45,267 bases of DNA, from NCBI GenBank assembly GCA_003231975.1, contig QIKW01000265.1:1-45267 (forward strand), read 5' to 3'. Below, piece after piece: positions 26,053-34,360 of the stretch. The notes under the pieces were generated by a model. It searched no databases and was not told where the DNA came from. It saw only the letters and a list, made by a program, of their open reading frames with translations. The translations under genes were made by a program, and so were the position numbers. This DNA is from Acidimicrobiia bacterium (GTDB lineage: Bacteria > Actinomycetota > Acidimicrobiia > Acidimicrobiales > SZUA-35). Numbering within the stretch: position 1 is the first letter of the stretch; the number at the start of each line of letters is the position of its first letter.

Positions 26053-26976
26053 CTAGTCAAGTCGGCCAACTGCATGCCACCAGACCGCCGCTCCAACCAG
26101 CCCGGCATCGTCGCCGAGGCCAGCATTGACCACCGATATTGGCCCAACTTGGGGGCCGTTGGCCGCAATGAATCGAGAGACCACAGGGAGCACGAGGTCT
26201 CCGTTCATGCCAACTCCGCCGCCGATAACCACAACTTCTGGTGAAACCAGCCAACACAGATTGACGATGCCCATGGCGGCAGACTCGATTGCCTTGGTCC
26301 ACACGTTCATAGCTTCTGGATGCCCCGAACGCACCAGATCGGCGAACGCGGCCCCCCTTTCGGCGATGCCAGCTGCCTTGGCCCGTCGTTCGATGCTGGT
26401 GCCAGAACCAAGCTCCTCCACGGTTGCCGGCTCGCCCGCGGCCAACGCCGAACGGCTGAGGATGGTGTGGCCAATCTCGCCTCCGGATCGCCTGCCCCGC
26501 ATCAACCTGTTGCCAACGACGATGCCAGCCCCAATGCCTGTGCTTATCGTTACATAGACCACGTCGCCAAAACCTTGGCCGGCTCCAAATGCTGCCTCGC
26601 CAACCGCGGCGAGATCGGCATCGTTGGCCAGGCTCACAGCCAAACCCGATCTGGCGGTAAGCCAGGAGTCGGACAGAAACGGGATCCACGCCTGGGGAAG
26701 ATTCGGGGCCTTCAAAAGCACCTCTTCCTCATGGTCAACCATGCCGGGGAGCCCAACAACAGCTCGACGACATGGCGCTCCGTCTGCCATCTCCCTCATC
26801 AGATCAACCAGGATTGTCGGAGCAGGATCACCTGCTGGTGTAGCGGTTCGGACTCGCTTGATGACAGCACCGTCGGAGCTGACCAGAGCGGCGCGCAAGT
26901 GGGTGCCGCCAAGGTCTATGGCGACGGTGTGGGCTGTCTCCTCGGCCGCCGGATTGGTGTGGGTAGTCGGCATCAA
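26053..26976 (-). CDS. ROK-family sugar kinase (probable glucokinase), zinc motif absent
   Basis: A 307-residue ROK-family kinase. It has the phosphate-binding [11 protein letters not shown] (residues 19-29), catalytic [10 protein letters not shown] near 113, [11 protein letters not shown] near 141, and GGEIGH near 163. Most ROK glucokinases follow GExGH with a CxCGxxGC zinc site. Here the sequence continues [18 protein letters not shown] with no cysteine, so the zinc site is lost or replaced. Position between zwf and pgl strongly suggests that glucose is the substrate and that the product feeds directly into zwf. It overlaps zwf by four bases. Confidence 0.85.
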   Translation of the reverse strand: MMPTTHTNPAAEETAHTVAIDLGGTHLRAALVSSDGAVIKRVRTATPAGDPAPTILVDLMREMADGAPCRRAVVGLPGMVDHEEEVLLKAPNLPQAWIPFLSDSWLTARSGLAVSLANDADLAAVGEAAFGAGQGFGDVVYVTISTGIGAGIVVGNRLMRGRRSGGEIGHTILSRSALAAGEPATVEELGSGTSIERRAKAAGIAERGAAFADLVRSGHPEAMNVWTKAIESAAMGIVNLCWLVSPEVVVIGGGVGMNGDLVLPVVSRFIAANGPQVGPISVVNAGLGDDAGLVGAAVWWHAVGRLD

Positions 26977-28343
26977 GAGCTGGGGTCACAAGGGGCGCCA
27001 ATTGCTCCAGCTCCAGGGCAGGACGCGCCGTAGGGGTAGGTCTGAACCGGCGGCGGACTGTCTAGCACCGGCTGCACGATCTCCCACGCCACATCAACCT
27101 GATCTCCCCTGGCAAAGAGCCTCCGGTCGCCCTCGAGGGCGTCGCCAAGCAGTCGGTGATACGGGCTGGGGCCGAACTCCATGCCGCGATGATCTACCTG
27201 GAGGGCAACCATTTCACTTAGCAGGTCGCCCGGCCGCTTGGCCTGCATCTCGAACTCGATGATGTCGTTCGGTTTCATCACAAACCGCAATCGGTTGGGC
27301 TCTGGGGCCGATGTGTGATCGGTGAAGAGTGGGCGGGGTGGTGCGGTGAACTCAACAACAGCCTCGGTCAGTGTTTCGTTCAGCGCCTTGCCCGTGCGTA
27401 TTCGCCAAGGCACCCCAGCCCACCGCCAAGAGTCAATCTCACATTCCAGCGAGATGTAGGTTTCGGTGTCGGACTCTGGCTTCACTCCCTGCTCGTCTAG
27501 GAAGCCTTCGTACTGACCACGAAAGACCTTCTCCGGGTCGAAGGGCCTCATGGAGCGCAACACCTTCACCACCTCGTCGTTCATGGCGTCAGCGTCATCA
27601 GATACCGGTGGCTCCATGGCCAGCAGGGCAACGATTTGGAGAAGGTGGTTCTGCACAACGTCACGAAGGGCGCCAACCTCGTCATAGAACTTGCCCCTTC
27701 CCTCAACCCCGAAGTCTTCGGTCATCGTTACCGTCACGCTCTTGATGTAGTGCCGGTTCCAAAGTGGCTCCAGGATGGAGTTGGCGAACCTGAACACCAA
27801 AAGGTTCAGCACCGGCTCCTTGCCAAGAAAGTGGTCTATGCGAAAGATTCGCTCTTCGGGATAGTGGGCCTTGATGGCGGCGTCAAGGTTGCGGGAGCTT
27901 TCGAGGTCTCGCCCAAAGGGCTTTTCCAGCACGACCCTCCCCCGGTTTAGCCCTGTTGCGGCCAACCCGTCGGCAACGGTTGAGAACAGGAACGGCGGGA
28001 TGGCCAGGTAGCAGACTGGCATTTTCGCGTCGCCAACCTTTTCGGCTACCCGCTGGAAGGTTTCAGGCTCGAGGTAGTTGCCAGACACGTACTCGAATCT
28101 GGTGGCCAGGCCATCAAAAACCAGGGGGTCGATCTCCATCCCGGACTTTTCAAGAGCTTCTCGGGCGTTGGCAATCAGTTCGTCTCGTGTCCAGTCCGAA
28201 GAAGCAACGCCAACGATCGGACAGGTCAGGTGCCCGTCGGCTTCCAGCCGATAGAGCGAGTTGAACAGCTTCTTTCGGGCGAGGTCGCCTGTAATTCCGA
28301 ACATCACGAGGCAATCGGCTTGCTCTGCGGTTGGGCCAGCCAT
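26973..28343 (-). CDS. zwf: Glucose-6-phosphate 1-dehydrogenase
   Basis: First enzyme of the oxidative pentose phosphate pathway, making NADPH. The 456-residue protein has [12 protein letters not shown] (dinucleotide binding), LEKPFGRDL near 143, and the catalytic RIDHFLGKE near 171. I chose the ATG at 28343, which overlaps the gnd stop by one base (TGATG), over the TTG one codon earlier. The last 25 residues (rich in proline, cysteine and glycine) are a tail not typical of the family. Confidence 0.96.
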   Translation of the reverse strand: MAGPTAEQADCLVMFGITGDLARKKLFNSLYRLEADGHLTCPIVGVASSDWTRDELIANAREALEKSGMEIDPLVFDGLATRFEYVSGNYLEPETFQRVAEKVGDAKMPVCYLAIPPFLFSTVADGLAATGLNRGRVVLEKPFGRDLESSRNLDAAIKAHYPEERIFRIDHFLGKEPVLNLLVFRFANSILEPLWNRHYIKSVTVTMTEDFGVEGRGKFYDEVGALRDVVQNHLLQIVALLAMEPPVSDDADAMNDEVVKVLRSMRPFDPEKVFRGQYEGFLDEQGVKPESDTETYISLECEIDSWRWAGVPWRIRTGKALNETLTEAVVEFTAPPRPLFTDHTSAPEPNRLRFVMKPNDIIEFEMQAKRPGDLLSEMVALQVDHRGMEFGPSPYHRLLGDALEGDRRLFARGDQVDVAWEIVQPVLDSPPPVQTYPYGASCPGAGAIGAPCDPSS

Positions 28344-29371
28344 CAAGCTTGCTCCTCGGCCGGCTTCTCCTTGTGCCCGCCGAACTCAGAACGCATGGCC
28401 GAAAGAACTTTGTTTCCGAACTCGGCGTTGTTGCGCGATGCAAAACGGGAAAAGAGGGCATCTGCGATAGTCGGCACCGGAGCGCCAGCCTCAACCGCGG
28501 CCAGAACCGTCCAGCGGCCCTCGCCCGAGTCAGACACTCGACCTTCGAAGTTGTCGAGCGCAGGGTTTTCGTGAAGGGCTGCGGCTGTAAGGTCTAGCAA
28601 CCAAGACCCAATCACGCTGCCGCGGCGCCACACCTCGGCCACCGCGGTTGTGTCTAGGTCGTACTGAAACAGGCGAGGGTCAGCCAGGGGCGCTGTTTCG
28701 GCATCCACCTCCCGGTCGGTGGCGCCAACGTTTGCCTTGTCAAGCAGGCCGAACCCTTCGGCGTATGCCTGCATGATTGCGTACTCGATCCCGTTGTGAA
28801 CCATCTTCACGAAGTGGCCAGCCCCGGGCGGGCCGCAGTGCAGGTAGCCGTGCTCGGCCTCATCGGGTTTGCCTACCCGGCCCCTGGTGCGCCCGGCCGA
28901 CTTGACCCCTGGAGCCAGTGCCTTCCAGACCGGCTCAAGCCGAGCAACCGGTTCGGGTTCGCCGCCAATCATCAGGCAGAAGCCTCGCTCGAGCCCGAAC
29001 ACTCCTCCGCTGGTGCCAACATCGAGGTAGTAGATGCCCCGCTCGGCCAGAACATCTGCCCTTTCTATGTCCAACGGGTAGTGGCTGTTGCCGCCATCGA
29101 TCACGATGTCGTTCTGGCCCAGATGTTTGGCCACATCCATCACCGCGGCGCCTGCGTAAGCGGCTGGCACCATCACCCAAACCGCCCGCGGCCCGTCAAG
29201 CTTGGATACCAGATCTTCAGCCGAGGATGCGCCGATGGCCACTCCTTCATTCACCAGCGTGTCAACTGCGTCGAGATCGTGGTCATAGGCCACGCACTCA
29301 ATGCCCGCCCGATGGCAACGGCGAACCAAGTTCGCTCCCATCCTTCCCAGTCCGATCATGCCGAGTTGCAT
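28343..29371 (-). CDS. gnd: 6-phosphogluconate dehydrogenase, decarboxylating (short form)
   Basis: Third enzyme of the pathway, making ribulose 5-phosphate. The 342-residue length marks the short GntZ/YqeC-type form rather than the 470-residue one. Motifs: [14 protein letters not shown] at the N-terminus, DGGNSHY near 91, [15 protein letters not shown] near 115, and [12 protein letters not shown] near 181 with the catalytic lysine. The ATG at 29371 has AAGGAG five bases upstream, which decides against an open extension of 15 codons. Head gene of the gnd-zwf-ROK-pgl operon. Confidence 0.94.
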   Translation of the reverse strand: MQLGMIGLGRMGANLVRRCHRAGIECVAYDHDLDAVDTLVNEGVAIGASSAEDLVSKLDGPRAVWVMVPAAYAGAAVMDVAKHLGQNDIVIDGGNSHYPLDIERADVLAERGIYYLDVGTSGGVFGLERGFCLMIGGEPEPVARLEPVWKALAPGVKSAGRTRGRVGKPDEAEHGYLHCGPPGAGHFVKMVHNGIEYAIMQAYAEGFGLLDKANVGATDREVDAETAPLADPRLFQYDLDTTAVAEVWRRGSVIGSWLLDLTAAALHENPALDNFEGRVSDSGEGRWTVLAAVEAGAPVPTIADALFSRFASRNNAEFGNKVLSAMRSEFGGHKEKPAEEQA

Positions 29372-29454
29372 CCGTGCTCCTTGGGTTCGAGGGGTAGCCC
29401 GCCCTAAGCAGGGCAATGGCCGCTTAGTCTGCCCCGAAACATGGACAAGCCGTC

Positions 29455-29521
29455 ATGCGTTGCCGACGGCGTCGGGAACCACTGTGGCCGACCTGTCACG
29501 CGTGGTCGCCGTCGGCGACCA
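29455..29521. repeat. Isolated B-type palindromic repeats
   Basis: Near 29459-29480 lies an inverted copy of unit B (TTGCCGACGGCGTCGGGAAC). At 29503-29521 lies the perfect palindrome TGGTCGCCG-T-CGGCGACCA, the same as the variant at 5519-5537 except for the centre base. These link this gap to the clusters 22-24 kb away. Confidence 0.75.
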
Positions 29522-29587
29522 GCGAGAGCCCAATTACCCGGATAGGCCAGAGGCCGTGAGGCAACAGCCGAACCAAATAGTAGAGCG

Positions 29588-30067
29588 CTAGCTGAGAATG
29601 GGGATTAGGGACACAACGGCCACCAGGGTGGCCACTTGGGCTCCGACCAGAATTCGGAATTGGCCAGCCATGGCAGTTTGAAGGTCGCCCCGCAGCACTC
29701 CCATCTCACCACGAAGCTCACCACGAAGTTCACTCATCTCGGCCCGAAGCTCACCACGAAACTCACCCATCTCGGCCCGAAGCCCACTTATTCCGGCTCG
29801 GACTTCGCCCTTGAGTTCGCCCATCTCACCTCGCAGCTCACCCATCTCACCTCGCAGCTCACCCATCTCGGCCTTGAGTTCGCCGATATCGGCCTTCAAT
29901 TCACCCCGCAGTTCCCCGAAGCCAGCGTGAAGGTCTGACTTGGTGGCGAACTCATGGAAGGGAATCGGTGGTATTGAATTCATGACGACCTCGGCCAAAT
30001 GTTCGTCCCCAAACACTCGCTCGAACGCTTGCCGTAGGTCAAGGCGATCCTTGTCGCTTACTGACAT
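29588..30067 (-). CDS. Coiled-coil repeat protein with C-terminal membrane helix
   Basis: A 159-residue protein not assigned to a named family with certainty. Residues 1-45 resemble a folded head (VFGDEHLAEVVMNSIPPIPFHEF). Residues 46-135 are a long coiled coil built from seven-residue units such as GELRGEM and GELKAEM, repeated about ten times. A C-terminal helix (VGAQVATLVAVVSLIPIL) can anchor it in the membrane. The layout recalls DUF1640/CCDC90-like proteins with a coiled coil followed by a tail anchor. GGGAG lies about nine bases before the ATG. The repeat units are also near-identical in DNA, so recent internal duplication or slippage is likely. Confidence 0.75.
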   Translation of the reverse strand: MSVSDKDRLDLRQAFERVFGDEHLAEVVMNSIPPIPFHEFATKSDLHAGFGELRGELKADIGELKAEMGELRGEMGELRGEMGELKGEVRAGISGLRAEMGEFRGELRAEMSELRGELRGEMGVLRGDLQTAMAGQFRILVGAQVATLVAVVSLIPILS

Positions 30068-30073
30068 TCTGGA

Positions 30074-30116
30074 GACTCCCAGGTAACTTGTTCATACAGA
30101 TGATTTCCCGGGAGTC
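30074..30116. promoter_or_regulatory. Inverted repeat upstream of the coiled-coil gene
   Basis: GACTCCC (30074-30080) and GGGAGTC (30110-30116) form a 7-bp inverted repeat directly before the coiled-coil gene, with the left arm overlapping its ribosome site. It could be an operator or a translational hairpin; the sequence alone does not decide. Confidence 0.3.
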
Positions 30117-30219
30117 AGAACTCCGATTGGTTCAGCTTAGTCGAGCCCGAGGGGCAAACGAGCAGGCCCCAACTTGTCGAGGGGGAATCAGGCGCCCTGA
30201 TAGATGGTTGGTGGTTTGA

Positions 30220-30411
30220 ATGGACGACCTGATGCTGGACCTCCTGCAGCCCCGCACTGATGCTGGGGTTAACGTCCAGTGGGCGGTGATGACCCCGGCC
30301 TGGGCCCTCATTGTGTGGCGGACTTGGAGCATTCGCCGGGAGGTGAGGCTGCTGATCTGGGGAGTCATATCCTTGAACCTGGCCTGGTTCCTGATCCGGA
30401 TGGCACACTAG
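30220..30411 (+). CDS. Small membrane protein
   Basis: A possible 63-residue protein with two hydrophobic stretches (VQWAVMTPAWALIVW and LLIWGVISLNLAWFLIRM) separated by a basic loop with SIRREVR. This fits a small two-helix membrane protein with cytoplasmic loop. GGTGG lies a few bases before the ATG. No family is recognised. It stands alone on the plus strand between minus-strand genes, so it may also be a chance frame. Confidence 0.45.
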   Translation: MDDLMLDLLQPRTDAGVNVQWAVMTPAWALIVWRTWSIRREVRLLIWGVISLNLAWFLIRMAH

Positions 30412-30427
30412 TGTCCTGACAGGACAC
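30411..30427. repeat. Perfect 17-bp palindrome between convergent genes
   Basis: GTGTCCTG-A-CAGGACAC is perfect, with an 8-bp arm and a single centre base. It sits between the stop of the small membrane protein and the stop of the HAD-VOC gene. With so short a centre it suits a protein-binding site or a cruciform better than an RNA hairpin. Confidence 0.5.
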
Positions 30428-30433
30428 AGGTTC

Positions 30434-31528
30434 CTACGTGGCAAAGACCTGGCGGTCATCGGCGAACGCCTTGAATTCGAGGGCGTTCCCCGAAGGGTCA
30501 AGAACGAAGCATGTGTGCTGCTCTCCTGGCGAGCCTGCGAAGCGCACGTTCGGTTCAATCACGAAGGCGACACCAGCGGCTTCCAGTCTGGCAACCAGCT
30601 CTCGCCAAGCACCAACCGGCAACAGCAGGCCGAAGTGGCGGGCAGGAACCTGGTGGCCGTCAACGTCGTTGGTTGCTCCCTGGGCGGCAGCCCCGACCGG
30701 ATCCAGGTGGGCAACGATCTGATGACCCCAGAGATCAAAGTCCACCCACGTGGGGGCCGATCTTCCTTCGGTGCAACGAAGGATCTTGCCGTAGAACTCC
30801 CTGGCCGCCTCGATGTCGTGCACCGGGAACGCAAGATGAAAGCGGGGCCGTGACAGCGAAGGCACTTCGGTTCTTGAGCCGAGCGCCTCCAGCACCTCTT
30901 TGTCGAAGTGTTCGAGAGTGGAAAGCACCACGTCGGCGAACCCGAAGCGGGCGGAGCCGCGCTGGGCGGGGTCGGGCACCGCAACTACGGCCATAGTGGC
31001 CCCAGCAGCCGACACACAGCCAGCAACCGAATCTTCAAACGCTATGCACTTTCTGGGGTCTACTCCCAGCTTTGCTGCGGTGCTTAGGTAGGGCTGGGGA
31101 TGCGGCTTGCCATACTCATCAGCCTCGGCCGAGTGAATCACCTCGAACCGGTCCTTGATTCCAAGGCTTGTCAGAATCGAGTAGATCATTCGCTCATCAG
31201 ACGAAGAGCACACAGCCAGCCGGAGGCCTGCCGCCTCGGCCACGTTGAGGGCGCCCAACACCCCGGGCAGCGGCTTGGCATCCCGGCACAACTCGATGAC
31301 CCGGTCAATCACCTGGGCGGCAACCTCATCAGTGGTTGGGCCCTCCCAAGGGTGCTGGCGATACCAGATTTTGGCGACCTCGCGCATGCGAACGCCGGTT
31401 GTCTTGTCGAAGTCCTCATCAGTGAGGGAGATGCCCAGCTGATTGCACATCTCGCGCTCCGCTATCCGCCACCGACTTTCAGACTCGGTTAGCAGGCCGT
31501 CCATGTCAAAAATAGCTGCTTCGAACAT
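30434..31528 (-). CDS. HAD phosphatase - VOC (glyoxalase-like) fusion protein
   Basis: A 364-residue two-domain protein. Residues 1-215 are a HAD hydrolase of the beta-phosphoglucomutase/HxpB type: DMDGLLTES near 8 (nucleophile Asp), CSSSDERM near 106, GKPHPQPY near 140 and AFEDSVAG near 160. Residues 228-360 form one VOC/glyoxalase module: HLAFPVHDIEAAREFYG, WGHQIVAH, HFGLLLP and NALEFKAF, with His and Glu suited to bind a metal. The HAD part fits dephosphorylation of a hexose or hexitol phosphate (2-deoxyglucose-6-phosphatase-like). The VOC part may deal with a related toxic or reactive product. It lies 83 bases downstream of recA with a hairpin between them. Confidence 0.86.
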   Translation of the reverse strand: MFEAAIFDMDGLLTESESRWRIAEREMCNQLGISLTDEDFDKTTGVRMREVAKIWYRQHPWEGPTTDEVAAQVIDRVIELCRDAKPLPGVLGALNVAEAAGLRLAVCSSSDERMIYSILTSLGIKDRFEVIHSAEADEYGKPHPQPYLSTAAKLGVDPRKCIAFEDSVAGCVSAAGATMAVVAVPDPAQRGSARFGFADVVLSTLEHFDKEVLEALGSRTEVPSLSRPRFHLAFPVHDIEAAREFYGKILRCTEGRSAPTWVDFDLWGHQIVAHLDPVGAAAQGATNDVDGHQVPARHFGLLLPVGAWRELVARLEAAGVAFVIEPNVRFAGSPGEQHTCFVLDPSGNALEFKAFADDRQVFAT

Positions 31529-31553
31529 CGCTTGATGGTATGGCCAGCCAACC

Positions 31554-31583
31554 GGGGCGCCTCAGGAATTTCGGAGGCGCCCC
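31554..31583 (-). terminator. Hairpin after recA
   Basis: A perfect 10-bp stem, GGGGCGCCTC / GAGGCGCCCC, with a 10-base loop lies 28 bases after the recA stop. No T tract follows, so it is either a weak intrinsic terminator or an RNA-stabilising stem. Confidence 0.6.
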
Positions 31584-31611
31584 GTCATTCAGGTGGTCGG
31601 GCGATCCTCTG

Positions 31612-32682
31612 TCAGCTCAGACTGATTGGTTCGTCAAGATTGATTGGTTCGTCAACCGAATCGCTAGCAGCCATCTCGTCGGCGTCCGCCTCGTCGGTCT
31701 CGATCAGGCCTACCTCGCGGAGCACTTTGTCCTGGATTTCCATCACCAGTTCGGGATTGGCGATGAGGAACTTCTTGACGTTCTCTCGACCCTGGCCGAT
31801 CTGCTCACCTTCGTAGGTGTACCAGGCACCAGACTTATTAACGATGTCTCGCTCCACCGCAATGTCAAGCAGCGAACCTTCACGGCTGATGCCCTTGCCG
31901 TACATGATGTCGAACTCGGCCTGACGGAAAGGTGGGGCAACCTTGTTTTTCACCACCTTCACCCTGGTGCGGTTGCCAACTATCTCGGCGCCGTCTTTCA
32001 ACGATTCGATGCGACGGATGTCTAGCCGCACTGAGCTGTAGAACTTCAGAGCCCGCCCACCTGGGGTGGTTTCGGGGCTACCGAACATAACCCCGATCTT
32101 CTCTCGGAGTTGGTTGATGAAAACGAGGATGGTGTCGGTTTTGTTCAAGTTGCCGGTGATCTTGCGAAGAGCTTGGGACATGAGGCGGGCCTGAAGGCCA
32201 ACGTGAACGTCTCCCATGTCGCCTTCAAGTTCGGCTCGTGGGGTGAGGGCGGCAACCGAATCGATGATGATCACATCGATTGAGCCGGAGCGAACCAGGA
32301 TGTCTGCAATCTCCAAGGCCTGCTCGCCCGTATCTGGCTGGGAGATCAGGAGCTCATCAACATCTACCCCAATGGCCGCGGCATAGATGGGGTCCATCGC
32401 GTGCTCGGCGTCTATGTATGCGCAGGTACCGCCATTGCGCTGAGCCTCGGCCACCACATGCATGGCAAGAGTTGACTTACCAGAAGCCTCCGGGCCGAAG
32501 ATTTCAACAATGCGGCCTCTTGGCAGGCCGCCAACCCCCAAGGCCAGGTCGAGTGCAAGTGCGCCAGTTGGCACGATGCCGATGGCAAGGCCCTCTTTGT
32601 CTCCCATCTTCATAACCGAGCCCTTGCCAAACTGCTTTTCGATCTGGCTGAGCGCCATGTCTAGAGCTTTGCCTTTTTCCAT
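31612..32682 (-). CDS. recA: Recombinase RecA
   Basis: RecA catalyses strand exchange and triggers LexA self-cleavage. The 356-residue protein has the Walker [10 protein letters not shown] near residue 63, the [14 protein letters not shown] Walker B region near 132, loop residues in [14 protein letters not shown] near 198, and [11 protein letters not shown] near 220. The start is ATG with AGGAG eight bases upstream. Its promoter carries a perfect LexA box. recX, which follows recA in most actinobacteria, is absent here. No intein is present. Confidence 0.98.
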   Translation of the reverse strand: MEKGKALDMALSQIEKQFGKGSVMKMGDKEGLAIGIVPTGALALDLALGVGGLPRGRIVEIFGPEASGKSTLAMHVVAEAQRNGGTCAYIDAEHAMDPIYAAAIGVDVDELLISQPDTGEQALEIADILVRSGSIDVIIIDSVAALTPRAELEGDMGDVHVGLQARLMSQALRKITGNLNKTDTILVFINQLREKIGVMFGSPETTPGGRALKFYSSVRLDIRRIESLKDGAEIVGNRTRVKVVKNKVAPPFRQAEFDIMYGKGISREGSLLDIAVERDIVNKSGAWYTYEGEQIGQGRENVKKFLIANPELVMEIQDKVLREVGLIETDEADADEMAASDSVDEPINLDEPISLS

Positions 32683-32828
32683 GAAATTCTCCTACGTCTT
32701 TTGCCGAGGCGGGTGCCTATCCGGCGGTTCATCTGATCTGGGGGAAGTTGCTTTTCCGACAGTAGAGATGACCTGTGACAGTCACCCGTGGCCAGCCCCG
32801 AGTTTAGGACGCAAGCTGGATGACAGCA

Positions 32829-32857
32829 GTGTAATTCCGAACAGGCGTTCGGCGCAA
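32829..32857 (-). promoter_or_regulatory. recA promoter with LexA box in the spacer
   Basis: On the minus strand TTGCGC (-35, 32852-32857) and TTACAC (-10, 32829-32834) are 17 bp apart, and the perfect LexA operator CGAAC-GCCT-GTTCG (32838-32851) fills the spacer. The same layout is seen at the LysM gene. The leader to the recA ATG is about 140 bases. Confidence 0.8.
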
Positions 32858-32877
32858 GTATTATCCCCAAAAAGGGG

Positions 32878-32923
32878 AACTGGAATGGATTAGGTGCGTT
32901 TTCGCCACTAATCCATTCCAGTT
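32878..32923. repeat. Long hairpin element C, copy 3
   Basis: A perfect 16-bp inverted repeat, AACTGGAATGGATTAG and its complement, around the GTGCGTTTTCGCCA loop. A CCCC-AAAAA-GGGG mini-stem (32865-32877) precedes it. It lies between the LLM oxidoreductase stop and the recA promoter, 26 bases from the LexA box. Compared with copy 1, both arms changed together (GGAATGG/CCATTCC against GGCATGG/CCATGCC). Confidence 0.88.
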
Positions 32924-32942
32924 GCAGGCCGAGGAACGGTGC

Positions 32943-33839
32943 TCAGCGCCAGGGAGCGGCCAGTTCGAGGAAACGATCAAGCAGATCGTCCTTCTGTGGG
33001 CCCTCGCCTAATGTGAAGTCTGGAATGATCAGCTCGTCAACCCCTATCTCGGCGTACTGACTCAGCTGCTCCTGAAGCTCTGAAGCCGTGCCGATCAGAC
33101 TTGGCCGAGAACCACCTTTTTCCCGCAGGGCGGCGGACTCGGCTTCGGTCTCACAAAGAAGTAGCAGCGCAACCGCAGAACGTTGAATCTCAGCCGGGTC
33201 ACGGCCCAGACGTTCACAATGAGCATCGAGCACGCCGATCTTGTGCGCCATCAACTCTGGAGCGGCCCAGACGTTCCACTCCTGGGCGTACTGGGCAACC
33301 ATTCGAAGTGTCTTCTTCTCGCCGCCGCCTCCGATCAAGATTGGGAGCTTCCCAACCGGCGCTGGAGACAGCGGCGCTTCCTTCATTTGGTAATGCGTCC
33401 CGGCAAAGGAGGTGGTGCCGCCTCCTACCATTTCCAGGATGATCTGAAGCGCCTCTTCTAGTTTCTGGAACCGGTCGGTGAAACTCCCGAAAGCTATGTC
33501 GTAGGCAACGTGTTCGTTTTCTTGCCAACCCGCTCCCAAGCCCAGCACCAGGCGGCCGTTCGCGATGTGATCTGTGGTTACGGCCTGCTTGGCCAGAACA
33601 GCCGGGTTCCGGTAGGTGTTGCCACAAACCAGTGGGCCGAGCCGAACCCGTTCGGTGGCCTGAGCAAGAGCGGCCAACGTAGACCACACCTCATGGATCG
33701 GGCCAGTTGGATCCCCACTTGCAGGCAGAAAGTGATCTGCGAACCAGAGGCCGTCCCAGCCTGTCTGCTCCACCCGCCTGCCGCTGCGAAGTATCTCGGC
33801 CATCGTCAGCCCGTTCCCGATCCAGTGACTAAGGCGCAT
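32943..33839 (-). CDS. LLM class (probably F420-dependent) oxidoreductase
   Basis: A 298-residue luciferase-like protein. Motifs: LWFADHFLP near residue 31, RVRLGPLVCGNTYRNPAVLAK (split across 65-85), GRLVLGLGAGWQENEH near 94, LPILIGGGGEKKTLRMVAQ near 165, and a C-terminal IGVDELIIPDF. This pattern is typical of actinobacterial F420-dependent oxidoreductases, although FMN use cannot be excluded. Substrate unknown. No clear ribosome site precedes the ATG. It is divergent from a lipoprotein gene across 57 bases. Confidence 0.85.
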   Translation of the reverse strand: MRLSHWIGNGLTMAEILRSGRRVEQTGWDGLWFADHFLPASGDPTGPIHEVWSTLAALAQATERVRLGPLVCGNTYRNPAVLAKQAVTTDHIANGRLVLGLGAGWQENEHVAYDIAFGSFTDRFQKLEEALQIILEMVGGGTTSFAGTHYQMKEAPLSPAPVGKLPILIGGGGEKKTLRMVAQYAQEWNVWAAPELMAHKIGVLDAHCERLGRDPAEIQRSAVALLLLCETEAESAALREKGGSRPSLIGTASELQEQLSQYAEIGVDELIIPDFTLGEGPQKDDLLDRFLELAAPWR

Positions 33840-33896
33840 GCGCGATCATATTGGGAAACAGGCCCAGGAACGGCTCGCGGAAGTATCCTTGGCGGA

Positions 33897-34256
33897 GTGT
33901 CACGCCAGACCAACTCTCCAGCTGGCCTCGGGTTCAGCGGCGCTGTGTTGGCCCCGCTAGCCATCTTCCTCGTTCTCTTGCTGGTGGCAGCGGCGTGTTC
34001 CAACCCAGAACCCGAGATAACCCGGGCAGAGTTGCTGGCAGAAGTGGAGGGCCGCGAACTCTCAGAAGCCGAAGTTGAGGAACGAACCCAAGTGATGCAA
34101 GCCCTTTGTCGGATGGACGACGCTGTGCTGCTGGAGATGTGGAGCGAGATGAACAACGAGCAGCTGGCCTTCCAGGACATCGTGATCACCGAAGAGTGCC
34201 CGCAGCGCATCAACCTCTACGCAACGGCCACCGGTCGCTTCGTTGCGGATGAGTAA
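33897..34256 (+). CDS. Small lipoprotein of unknown function
   Basis: A 119-residue exported protein. Its N-terminus is basic, then hydrophobic (VLAPLAIFLVLLLVAAAC), with a lipobox VAAAC whose cysteine is near residue 36. The mature part of about 80 residues is acidic and helical (ELLAEVEGRELSEAEVEERTQV) with two further cysteines (ALCRMDD and EECPQRI). The GTG at 33897 is chosen because the frame upstream is antisense to the LLM gene. No family recognised. It may be followed in the same direction by the large SARP regulator. Confidence 0.6.
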   Translation: MSRQTNSPAGLGFSGAVLAPLAIFLVLLLVAAACSNPEPEITRAELLAEVEGRELSEAEVEERTQVMQALCRMDDAVLLEMWSEMNNEQLAFQDIVITEECPQRINLYATATGRFVADE

Positions 34257-34360
34257 AGCTGCTCACCGACTACGCCTCGACGACACCACCCGGCCCGCCT
34301 AACATGTCCCGTTCCGCAGCGCTGAGCGCTGAGTGAGCCAGAAAATCGAAAGAGGCCCGG

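Noticed and set aside
33510-33896. N-terminal extension of the lipoprotein gene
   Set aside because: This part is antisense to the LLM oxidoreductase, and the lipoprotein signal lies just after the GTG at 33897.
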